Of a DNA stretch of 17,761 bases, positions 1-6,681 are shown piece by piece. Every line of letters starts with the position of its first letter. Position 1 is the stretch's first letter. The DNA is from JBIOJM01 sp044450785 (GTDB taxonomy: Bacteria; Planctomycetota; Planctomycetia; Isosphaerales; Isosphaeraceae), in the NCBI GenBank assembly GCA_044450785.1, contig JBIOJM010000209.1, forward strand, positions 1 through 17,761, written 5' to 3'. Under the pieces are notes generated by a model. It was not told the origin of the DNA and searched no databases. It worked only from the letters and a program-made list of their open reading frames with translations. A program made the translations under genes and the position numbers.

Positions 1-93
1 AGGTCGGTTTGGTAAGGCTTCCGTTCCGTACGATTTTCCATCGCTGGGCTCCGCCCTGCTTGAAGTTCGATTGTCTCCTGTCGATGATTGTGA

Positions 94-351
94 CTGATTC
101 AGCAAACTTGTCCAGGCCACTCAAGTTTCCAAACTCCCTCTGAGACCCTCCTGGACCTCGAAGCGAAGCGTTTGGCACGCGACAAGCAGATCCTGATCGA
201 GTGGCTGGATCACAACGACCCGCGCACCTCCTACGTGCTGATCCGCAGTCGACTTTACGATCGCTTCGCCGATGATCTGGCCAGTCGCGTCACTCCAGTC
301 TTCCGCGAGACGGGGATGAAACGCAACGAGCTGACGCTGCTCCGGAGATAA
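94..351 (+). pseudogene. C-terminal remnant of a gene, possibly a membrane glycosyltransferase
   Basis: An open frame runs from just after a stop at 91-93 to a TAA at 349-351, but it has no ATG, no plausible GTG or TTG start with a ribosome site, and no sign of coding in its first 50 bases. From about 151 it reads like real protein (for example DKQILIEWLDHNDPRTSYVL and KRNELTLLRR). The pattern of a short conserved strand, an Arg/Leu-rich helix and a final 'NELTLLR' resembles the soluble tail of ArnT/PMT-like (GT39 or GT83 type) membrane glycosyltransferases, but this is only a resemblance. The 5' part of the gene is either gone or separated from this piece by frameshifts upstream. I read it as a decayed gene end. 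A genuine small gene is unlikely without a start. Confidence 0.4.
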
Positions 352-740
352 CGACCGCGCGAATCCTAGCGATCAGCGAAGCCGCATCGTGAGAGAAAGT
401 AGGATTACGCCAGTTGCGCCGGCATCTCCTCTTATGCAAATTCCCTGTCTTGCCTGACCGTGACGACCGTCAGGTTTGTCGCCCTAAGGTGTTGATACAA
501 AACATGAAACGGATTCAAGCGCCGGGCCTGGCATGACGATATACCCGATGGCTCGCCAAGGTCATGCCACGGCGAGGACAGGGGAGTACCGAACTGGTGG
601 CATCGTTCGGCGGAAGAGGCCCGCAAGGCTTCAGGTCCCGGGAAGACCAAGCTGACGGACCGATGCCATGGACGACCGATACGAAACAGGGTCGAGCGAG
701 ACGGCCGGCCGGAATCGCTACCCTCGATCAATGTTAGCCA
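352..740. other. Intergenic region with two small inverted repeats
   Basis: No convincing gene is present on either strand. Two dyads are visible. The first is CCTGAC...GTCAGG at 452-473 with a 10-base loop, followed by TTTGTC. The second is TGGCATGAC at 529-537 paired with GTCATGCCA at 561-569, a perfect 9-bp arm with a 23-base loop. The first could be a weak terminator for the decayed upstream gene. The second could be a protein-binding dyad or an RNA hairpin in the leader of the secreted-protein gene. No clear -35/-10 pair was found before that gene. Confidence 0.3.
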
Positions 741-756
741 AGGAGAGTTTTCTCCC

Positions 757-1314
757 ATGATGAAGCCCTTGACGTTGAGCCTCAGCCTCGCCGTCGCTCT
801 CGGAATGTGCAGTGTGAGCAAGGCGGGCGGGCATGATGAGAATTGCACGACCTGTGGTTTGGCATCGCCTCAAGGCGGTCCGTATGCCACTGGCCAGGGG
901 ATCGCGACCGGTTGCGACCCATGCGCCCCCAAGAAGCACCACTTTAGTTTTCACCTTCCGAAGATTCACTGCAATCTTCCGAAAATCCAGCACACGTGCA
1001 GCTACGAGTGGGTCCTGAAGAAGAAGCACAACTGGTGCTTCGTGCACAACAAGGGCGGCCACGGCTGCGATGGCGCCGCTCCTGTGTATGCTACGGGCCA
1101 AGCTGGTGTCGCTCCGTCGGGCCAGGTCTACGGTGCTGCCCAGCACGCGTTCCAGCCTGCCAAGTCGGCGACTTCCATCGCATCGGTTCCCGCCGAGATG
1201 ACCCCGGCGTTCCGTGGTGGTGAAGAAGCTCCGCCGGCCCCTGAAGTCAAAGAGACGTCGTCGATCGGCTCCGCGAACGGCGGCCTGCTCCTGCCCACTC
1301 CTTCGGGCAACTGA
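757..1314 (+). CDS. Small Cys/His-rich secreted protein of unknown function
   Basis: I do not recognise the family. The 185-residue protein starts with a clear Sec signal peptide (Lys at 3, hydrophobic run about 5-17, likely cut after Ser-Lys-Ala at 23). The mature part carries eight cysteines, including two CxxC pairs (Cys30/33 and Cys53/56), and a His/Lys-rich middle with a short internal duplication (HLPKIHC then NLPKIQHTC, residues 66-81). A second small repeat is the ATGQ element (near 44 and 112). The C-terminal third is Ala/Pro/Gly-rich and probably disordered. The start is fixed by AGGAGAG at 741-747, nine bases before the ATG. Disulfide bonding or metal binding outside the cytoplasm is possible, but this is inference. 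The gene ends at its own terminator, so it is a separate transcription unit from the flagellar genes. Confidence 0.8.
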   Translation: MMKPLTLSLSLAVALGMCSVSKAGGHDENCTTCGLASPQGGPYATGQGIATGCDPCAPKKHHFSFHLPKIHCNLPKIQHTCSYEWVLKKKHNWCFVHNKGGHGCDGAAPVYATGQAGVAPSGQVYGAAQHAFQPAKSATSIASVPAEMTPAFRGGEEAPPAPEVKETSSIGSANGGLLLPTPSGN

Positions 1315-1372
1315 GCTGAGTCGTGGTGAGTGTGAGTTGACCTGAAGCGGTTGATTCAACATCAGAAACGAT

Positions 1373-1417
1373 GGCCCTCGCATCGCCATTCGGCGGTGGG
1401 AGGGCCTTTCGCTTTTT
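1373..1417 (+). terminator. Rho-independent terminator after the secreted Cys-rich protein gene
   Basis: A 15-base arm (GGCCCTCGCATCGCC) pairs with GGCGGTGGGAGGGCC across the loop ATTC with only two mismatches, and is followed directly by TTTCGCTTTTT. This is a classic GC-rich stem plus T-tract and separates the secreted-protein gene from the flagellar cluster. Confidence 0.85.
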
Positions 1418-1505
1418 GCGGACCGGACGGCACAAAGGTTGCGCCGGCAGCCGTGCCGGCCGAACGGGCTGAGCGAGAAAAGCAGTCGCGTGGGGAGTGG
1501 CGCGA

Positions 1506-1533
1506 TTGACAAACTGGGCCGATTGTGGATAAC
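1506..1533 (+). promoter_or_regulatory. Candidate sigma70-type promoter for the fliF operon
   Basis: A perfect TTGACA (1506-1511) is followed after 16 bases by GATAAC (1528-1533), four of six matches to TATAAT. It lies about 67 bases before the fliF start, in the gap after the upstream terminator. The nearby GCCGATTG (1518-1525) recalls a sigma28 -10 element, but no TAAA-like -35 element sits 15 bases upstream of it. A housekeeping-type promoter is therefore the better reading. Confidence 0.45.
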
Positions 1534-1599
1534 TCTCCCCCCGCGGCGTGGCGTGATTTCAGGTGGCATGAGCCTGTTGTGTTGTGCGGAGGAGGGTGC

Positions 1600-3222
1600 A
1601 TGCGGACCATTGATCGCCTGTCTCCCACCTCGGCCCTGGCACGGCTGCGAGCTTTAGCAGATCGTCTCCGGTGTTCGGTGATGGTCCGGCGACCGGCGGT
1701 CCGATGGGGCCTGGCTCTGGCCGCGGCCTTGGGCCTGTCCGCGGCAGGCTACTGGACGGCGACGTCGCTCTCGACCACTGGGGTTCGCTATCTCGCCTCG
1801 CAGCGGCGGTTCTCTTCCGACGATCTGATCAAAATCTGTCGCGCCCTCGACAAGGGGCGAGTCGCATACCACGTCGACGAACAAGGGCGGGTCGAAGTTG
1901 CGGCCGATCAGTTCGAGCAGGCTGACGCGCTGGTTGCCAAGCTAGACCTGGGCCAACACTCCATCGACGAGATCCGCAGCGAATCCAGCGTCTCGAGCAT
2001 CTTCGACTGGGAGACACCGGGCGAGCGGGAGCAGAAGAAGGAGCTTCGTCGCGAGAGGATCCTCGAACGGCTCATCGGTGAGCTCGACGGTGTCGTCTGG
2101 CCGTTGGTGTCGATCCATCGCCCGCGCTCGGCGGCGTGGCAGCACCCGGCCCCGAAGCCATCGGCGTTCGTCTACATTGAGACCGAGGGGAACCGCAAAT
2201 TGTCCGATAAAACCGTCCAGTCGATCTCTGAGATCCTGGCCGGCTACGTGCCCGATCTGACTCCCGGTTCGATCAGAGTAATGGACCGCCGCGGCAACAA
2301 GTATCTCGACCCTGGGGACCCGGGGCTGGGCGACAGCTCGCGCAACCGTGCGCGGGAGGAGGAGCTCAGTGAAGAGATCGTCGAGAAGCTCGATTGGATC
2401 AAGGGAGTGCGGGTCCAGGTGCAGTTGATCGGCCCGCGCACCCCCGTAGCAGCCGTGGCCCGGACGGGCGGCAGTACGGCTTCGGCGGAGCCGGGCGCGC
2501 CCAAGCATATTGTGGCCAGCCGGACGGACGACGCGACGCCTCGATCCGATTCCGGCGGCTCCAGGCCGACGATGGTCCTGAATCAGCCGCTGGAGCTCGC
2601 GCCTGAGCCCAAGTCCGTGACCAAGCCTCCGTCGCCGGGCGGGCCGGCTTCGGCCCTTGAGAGCGGGAGCCTCCTGATTCCAGCGTCTGCCGTGCAACCC
2701 GACGAACGTGAACACGAGCGCGGCGGCCGCGTCCTCGTCCACGTGCCGCGCAGCTATTATTACCACGTGGACACCAGAACCGATGATCGCGAGCCTTCCC
2801 GCGAAGATTTGCGTGTGATGGCCGAACGGACCGAGAAGCAGATCCGGACCGCGGTGGGGCTGGTCATTCCCGGGTCAGGGTCATGGAAAGTGGACGTCGA
2901 CACGATACCCGACGAAGTGTCGCTCTTCCGGCCGGTCGTGCTGCCGTCTTCCTCCGACCCGTGGCGTCGATTCTTGGACTGGCGGATCGTCGGTGCCGTC
3001 GGAGCGGCGGTCTCCATTCTGGCCGCCGTCGGGTCATGGATCCTGGTTATGCGCCGTCCGGCCCGGCTGCCTGAGCCGGCGCAGAAGGGCCGGCGCTATC
3101 ATGCGGATTCCGCGTCGGAGCCGGGCCCTTCGGAGCGGGTTCGGGAGCTGATTCGCAGCAATCCCGAGGCGGCAGCCAGCGTGCTCCAGCGCTGGGTGGG
3201 GCAGGGAGGCGGCATCTCATGA
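1600..3222 (+). CDS. fliF: Flagellar MS-ring protein FliF
   Basis: FliF (YscJ/FliF family) builds the inner-membrane ring that houses the export gate. The 540-residue protein, close to the usual 550, has the expected plan. There is a first membrane helix at about 35-55. A ring-building domain follows at about 60-116 (YLASQRRFSSDDL onward), with a second at about 150-236 (psAfVYIE and TPGSIRVMDRRGN). A third starts at about 252, is interrupted by a long Pro/Ser/Ala-rich insert, and resumes at about 375-445. The second membrane helix is at about 462-486. The cytoplasmic tail ends in SNPEAAASVLQRWV (520-533), which matches the FliG-binding end of FliF. The start at 1600 is preferred over an in-frame ATG at 1525 because GGAGGAGGG (1588-1596) precedes it and the first helix then begins at a normal depth. 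The gene overlaps fliG by 4 nt. Confidence 0.9.
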   Translation: MRTIDRLSPTSALARLRALADRLRCSVMVRRPAVRWGLALAAALGLSAAGYWTATSLSTTGVRYLASQRRFSSDDLIKICRALDKGRVAYHVDEQGRVEVAADQFEQADALVAKLDLGQHSIDEIRSESSVSSIFDWETPGEREQKKELRRERILERLIGELDGVVWPLVSIHRPRSAAWQHPAPKPSAFVYIETEGNRKLSDKTVQSISEILAGYVPDLTPGSIRVMDRRGNKYLDPGDPGLGDSSRNRAREEELSEEIVEKLDWIKGVRVQVQLIGPRTPVAAVARTGGSTASAEPGAPKHIVASRTDDATPRSDSGGSRPTMVLNQPLELAPEPKSVTKPPSPGGPASALESGSLLIPASAVQPDEREHERGGRVLVHVPRSYYYHVDTRTDDREPSREDLRVMAERTEKQIRTAVGLVIPGSGSWKVDVDTIPDEVSLFRPVVLPSSSDPWRRFLDWRIVGAVGAAVSILAAVGSWILVMRRPARLPEPAQKGRRYHADSASEPGPSERVRELIRSNPEAAASVLQRWVGQGGGIS

Positions 3223-3869
3223 CGATGACGCGGGAGGAAGTCTACACCGCGCGGGCGCGCAGGTCGTCTTCCGCCGGCCACGGGGCGAGGGAGGATGTCG
3301 AGGATGTCGAGACCACGTCTCCCTCGGCCATTTCGCGGGGGACGGAGCGCACCACCGTCGCGCCCTCGATCGCTCCGGTGCGCAAGGCGGCCATCGTGCT
3401 TGTCAGCCTGGAGCAGTCACTGGCCTCCCAGCTCCTGTCTCACCTGGACCGATCGGCGGTCGAGGCGGTGACGTGGGAGATCGCGCGACTGGAACGTGTC
3501 GATCCGGCCGAACGTGCGGCCGTGCTCGAGGAGTTCTACGCCCTGGGTCTACGGCGGCTCTGCTTCGTCTTCGACGATCTGGTCAAGATGAGTGACTCCG
3601 ACATCCGCGCTGCATTCCATGACGAGGACCTCGAGACCTGGGCGCTGGCACTGGCCGGCGCGGCCGGGCCGGTGCGGGACAAGGTGCTGGGTGGCCTTTC
3701 CGCCTTGCCGGCGGACCGGCTGCGCCAATACCTCGACCATCTCGGTCCGTTCCGGCTCTCGGACTCCGAGGCGGCCCAGCTCGAAATCGCCGAAAGGTTA
3801 CGCCGGTTGTATAACCGCGGCCGAATCAGTCTGCCGGAACCAGGCGGGCGCGACGAAGTCATCATCTGA
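3219..3869 (+). CDS. fliG: Shortened FliG-like motor switch protein lacking the middle domain
   Basis: FliG normally joins the FliF ring to the C-ring and receives torque from the stator. Here it is only 216 residues against about 330. A low-complexity N-terminal stretch (1-53) is followed by the start of the FliG N-domain (RKAAIVLVSL at 55-64 to VLEEF at 102-106). The sequence then jumps directly to the C-domain (FVFDDLV at 116-122, GPFRLSD at 176-182, and a helix ending in RGRISLPE). The middle domain with its EHPQ motif, which contacts FliM, is absent. Ungapped alignment of the C-domain to E. coli FliG puts Ala146, Leu163, Gln170 and Tyr171 at the positions of Lys264, Arg281, Asp288 and Asp289; only Arg297 (Arg179) is kept. 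The start overlaps the fliF stop (ATGA) and is preceded by GGGAGG. The fold assignment is firm, but a rotor role is doubtful. Confidence 0.82.
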   Translation: MTMTREEVYTARARRSSSAGHGAREDVEDVETTSPSAISRGTERTTVAPSIAPVRKAAIVLVSLEQSLASQLLSHLDRSAVEAVTWEIARLERVDPAERAAVLEEFYALGLRRLCFVFDDLVKMSDSDIRAAFHDEDLETWALALAGAAGPVRDKVLGGLSALPADRLRQYLDHLGPFRLSDSEAAQLEIAERLRRLYNRGRISLPEPGGRDEVII

Positions 3870-3877
3870 GAAGTCGC

Positions 3878-4017
3878 CAGTTTTCAGTTTTCAGTTGCCA
3901 GTTGTCAGGTTGCAGAGGAACTGCCGATGCTCCAATGCGTGTCGTCGTGAGTAGTCGTCAGTTGGCAGTTGCCAGTTGTCAGGTTACAGAGGAACTGCCG
4001 ATGCTCCCAGCGTGTCG
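3878..4017 (+). repeat. Tandem heptamer repeats within a 59-bp direct duplication over the fliO start
   Basis: Two nearly identical segments, 3885-3944 and 3959-4017, lie 74 bases apart. Each begins with 7-base units of the form CAGTTNN (five units from 3878 including a final CAGGTTG, four units from 3959 including a final CAGGTTA) and ends with the same ribosome site and start codon (AGAGGAACTGCCGATGCTCC). The downstream copy supplies the real fliO start. The upstream copy opens a seven-codon frame, 3927-3950 (MLQCVSS). The heptamers look like the short tandemly repeated sequences known from cyanobacterial intergenic regions. Confidence 0.8.
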
Positions 4018-4588
4018 ATCGAATCGAGCTGTGCGTGCGGGTTTCGGGCTGGCCGCGCTGCTGGCCGTTGGGGTCACGGCCGGGACACTGGCTCTCGGGG
4101 AGGCCCGGGCCGCCACCCTAGCGCAGGACGCTCCGGAAGGATCACAACCGCGCGGTCGATCGGCCGTCGCGCCGAGTCCCACCTCGGCCGGTGCGACTCT
4201 CGACCATTCGCCATCGCGAGCGGAACCTCGCGGCAGAGAGGATGTTTTCCGGCCGTCGAGATCGCTCCTGCTGCGACGCGCATCGAGCGGGGCTCGGGCG
4301 GGCGGCTCGGAGGGTTGGTACCTGGGGATGGCCGGCATCACCTTGGCTTTGGCCGTCTGCGGCGGGGTCGTCGCCACGGCCCGCCGGTTCTCTTCCCAGG
4401 GCACGGCGGGGGAGATCCGGGTCGTCTCTCGCGTGAGCCTCTCTCCCAAACACACGATCTACCTGCTGCGAGTGGGCCGGCGCGTATTGCTGGTCGGGAC
4501 CGGGCCCCAGGGAGCGCCATCGCTGATCAGTGAACTGGATGAGCTAGCCGAGATCGAGCCGGGCCCTCGTCAAGGAGAAGAGGCATGA
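4001..4588 (+). CDS. fliO: Flagellar biosynthesis protein FliO
   Basis: FliO is a membrane protein that helps FliP assemble into the export gate. The 195-residue product has an N-terminal hydrophobic segment (about 12-32, signal-like, ending near ARAA), a Pro/Ser/Arg-rich periplasmic stretch, a second membrane helix (about 107-128, LGMAGITLALAVCGGVV), and then the small cytoplasmic FliO domain: RVVSRVSLSPKHTIYLLRVG (140-159) and RVLLVGTGPQGAPSLISELDE. The start at 4001 follows AGAGGA (3988-3993) and is chosen over an in-frame ATG at 3902, because the longer form would simply translate the duplicated repeat. It overlaps fliP by 4 nt. FliO is poorly conserved generally, so the call rests on the domain pattern plus its place directly before fliP. 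Confidence 0.82.
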   Translation: MLPACRSNRAVRAGFGLAALLAVGVTAGTLALGEARAATLAQDAPEGSQPRGRSAVAPSPTSAGATLDHSPSRAEPRGREDVFRPSRSLLLRRASSGARAGGSEGWYLGMAGITLALAVCGGVVATARRFSSQGTAGEIRVVSRVSLSPKHTIYLLRVGRRVLLVGTGPQGAPSLISELDELAEIEPGPRQGEEA

Positions 4589-5538
4589 GGCATCGATGCG
4601 GAGGCGGGTCGCGCTCGCGGCCGGTCCTGGTCTTGGCCGCGGCTCTGCTCGTAACGTCGGCGGTCCTCGCGTTTCTCAGCGCGGGAGCCGGGGCCGACGA
4701 GCCCCCATCCCAGGGGGCGAGCGCAACCACGAGTGCGAAGGTCGGTGACGGTCACGCACCACCGCCCTACCCAAATCCCGGCTCGGAGTCCATTCGGATC
4801 AACCGGCCCGCGGACCTGGTGGCAACGGCGGCACTGCCCGTGCCACCCCTCAATCAGGGGGATGCGGTGCGGACCGTGCAAACCGTGGCTCTCTTTGGCT
4901 TGATCTCGCTCGCGCCGATCGGCTTGCTCATGGTGACGGCCTTCGTGCGGATCAATATCGTTTTGATCTTGCTCCGGCAGGCTCTGGGGAGCCCCCAGGT
5001 GCCGGGCAACCAGATCCTGACCGCGCTGGCGCTCTTGCTGACGGCCCTGGTGATGCGCCCGAAGGCCGAGGAGGTCTATAACAAGGCGATCCGGCCGTAC
5101 GCAGCGGGGCAGGCTTCGGCGGCCGAGGCATGGGGGGCGGGTACCCAGCCGATCAAGGCATTCATGGTCGACCAGATCGTGCGGACCAAGCATCAGGAAT
5201 ACCTGGAGGCGCTCTATGACTATGCGGTCCCGTCCAGCTCCAGCCGGATCGATCCGATCCCGGCCCGTGCCGAGGACTTTCCGCTGCGAGTGGTGGCGCC
5301 GGCGTACCTGCTCAGCGAGCTGACGACCGCGCTGTTGATGGGCTTCTACGTGTATTTGCCGTTCCTGGTGATCGATCTGGTCGTCTCGTCGGTCCTGGCG
5401 GCGACGGGCCTCTTCATGCTACCGCCGGCGCTGGTGGCGACGCCTGTGAAGCTGATCGTGTTCGTACTGGCCGACGGCTGGCTGTTGATTGCGACGATGC
5501 TGCTGTCGAGCTTCGCCGTTGCCCGCGGTGGCCCCTGA
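4585..5538 (+). CDS. fliP: Flagellar export gate protein FliP
   Basis: FliP forms the core of the FliP/Q/R export gate in the inner membrane. The first about 37 residues look like a cleavable signal peptide (hydrophobic 13-33, then AGAGADEPP), as in FliP of other bacteria. A longer than usual periplasmic stretch follows, and the protein totals 317 residues against about 245 in E. coli. From about 98 the family signature is clear: APIGLLMVTAFVRINIVLIL, LLRQALGSPQVPGNQIL, then AYLLSELTTALLMGFYVYLP, LVIDLVVSSVLAATGLFMLP and the closing KLIVFVLADGWLL. Four membrane helices are expected. The ATGA overlap with fliO argues for coupled translation. It is one of the best conserved proteins in the window, with no missing motif. 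Confidence 0.95.
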   Translation: MRHRCGGGSRSRPVLVLAAALLVTSAVLAFLSAGAGADEPPSQGASATTSAKVGDGHAPPPYPNPGSESIRINRPADLVATAALPVPPLNQGDAVRTVQTVALFGLISLAPIGLLMVTAFVRINIVLILLRQALGSPQVPGNQILTALALLLTALVMRPKAEEVYNKAIRPYAAGQASAAEAWGAGTQPIKAFMVDQIVRTKHQEYLEALYDYAVPSSSSRIDPIPARAEDFPLRVVAPAYLLSELTTALLMGFYVYLPFLVIDLVVSSVLAATGLFMLPPALVATPVKLIVFVLADGWLLIATMLLSSFAVARGGP

Positions 5539-5572
5539 GAAGTTGTTTGGAAAGGAAAAGGAGATCCCAGTC

Positions 5573-5839
5573 GTGGACGTGACCCAAGCGATCGAATGGT
5601 CGCGCGAGGCGATGCGGATGGCCCTGCTCCTGGCGGGGCCGTTGCTGGCGGCCGCGCTCCTGGTCGGACTTCTGATCAATGTTGGTCAGACCTTGACCCA
5701 GTTGCACGAGCCCGTGGTCGGATTGATCCCGCGTCTGGTGGCGGTCGCCCTGGTTTTGCTCGTTATTTTGCCCTGGCTGGTGAGCCGTTGGGTGTCGTTC
5801 GCGGTCGAATTGATCGGGTCGATCCCCGACCTGCTGTAA
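5573..5839 (+). CDS. fliQ: Flagellar export gate protein FliQ
   Basis: The 88-residue product matches the length and the two-helix hairpin of FliQ, which packs around FliP in the export gate. The visible family pattern is AIEWSREAMRMALLLAGPLL, then GLLINVGQTLTQLHEPVVG (the conserved Q-x-x-T-Q-x-x-E loop) and IPRLVAVALVLLVILPWLV. The start is a GTG at 5573, preceded by AAGGAGA (5558-5564) eight bases upstream. The in-frame ATG at 5489 lies inside fliP and is rejected. The stop TAA shares its last A with the first possible fliR start. Confidence 0.92.
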   Translation: MDVTQAIEWSREAMRMALLLAGPLLAAALLVGLLINVGQTLTQLHEPVVGLIPRLVAVALVLLVILPWLVSRWVSFAVELIGSIPDLL

Positions 5840-6630
5840 TGGAGGGGTGGTTTCCGCTCATGGCCCTGGATATCGGCGATTGGAGCTGGGCCTGGGTGCT
5901 CTACCACGCCGGTGTCTGGGCCTTGGTGCTGGCCCGGATCCTGGGTTTGTGCCTGACGGCCCCCGCGCTGGCGATTCCGGAGCTGGACTGGCGGTTCCGG
6001 TTGGGGTTGGCCGCCATCCTCGGTACGGTTCTGATGCCGGTGCTGGCGCCCCTGATCGTGCCGCCCGTGGCCTGGCCTGGCACTGCGCAGGCGTTGCTGT
6101 CGGAACTGCTCACCGGTGGTATACTCGGGTGGTCGGCCGCTTTGATCGTGGCCGGAGCCCGCCTGGCGGGGGAGCTCGTTGCCGCGCAGGCTGGGCTCTC
6201 GACCGCAACGCTCCTCGACCCCGAGACCGGCGATGAGCTGGCGCCGCTCGGCCGGCTTTACGGATGGATCGCGCTGGCCATGTTTCTGGCGATGGGTGGT
6301 CCACTGGCCCTGGTCCGGGCGCTGGTGGAGAGCTATGACGCCGTACCGGCGGGCCGGCTCTTGATTTCCCACGAGACAGCGATGCTGGCTTTTGCGCAAG
6401 TGGGCCGCGCGCTGGCGCTGGCGCTTCAAGCCGCGGCGCCCCCGGCGCTGGCGTTGATCCTGGCCGGCATCGTCGTGGGCTGGCTGAGCCGCGCAGCCCC
6501 ATCACTCCCTTTCGTCGCGCTGGCGCTGCCGATCCGTAGTTTTCTGGGTCTTGTTCTGGTCCTGCTCAGCCTGTCCACATTGGCCGTTACCCTCTCCGGT
6601 GCTTGGGGCACGCTCCCCTGGGGACGTTGA
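5839..6630 (+). CDS. fliR: Flagellar export gate protein FliR
   Basis: FliR is the third subunit of the FliP/Q/R export gate. The protein (263 residues from 5839, E. coli 261) is almost wholly hydrophobic with about six membrane helices. It carries family features such as LARILGLCLTAPALAIPELD and RFRLGLAAILGTVLMPVLAP near the N-terminus, GELVAAQAGLSTATLLDPETG in the middle, and the repeated small-residue helices of the C-terminal half. Two starts are possible. The ATG at 5839 overlaps the fliQ stop (TAATG) without a ribosome site. The ATG at 5860 is preceded by GGAGGGGTGG (5841-5850) and gives 256 residues. The choice does not affect the domain, which begins near residue 12. Confidence 0.9.
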   Translation: MEGWFPLMALDIGDWSWAWVLYHAGVWALVLARILGLCLTAPALAIPELDWRFRLGLAAILGTVLMPVLAPLIVPPVAWPGTAQALLSELLTGGILGWSAALIVAGARLAGELVAAQAGLSTATLLDPETGDELAPLGRLYGWIALAMFLAMGGPLALVRALVESYDAVPAGRLLISHETAMLAFAQVGRALALALQAAAPPALALILAGIVVGWLSRAAPSLPFVALALPIRSFLGLVLVLLSLSTLAVTLSGAWGTLPWGR

Positions 6631-6681
6631 ACCGGCCACCGACTCTCAGAGTCTGGAATTGACTCTCAGGGAGAGCCTGAC

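Noticed and set aside
6641..6653. GACTCTCAGAGTC palindrome between fliR and flhB
   Set aside because: A short dyad partly repeated just before the flhB ribosome site; too small and without T-tract or known motif to call a regulator site.
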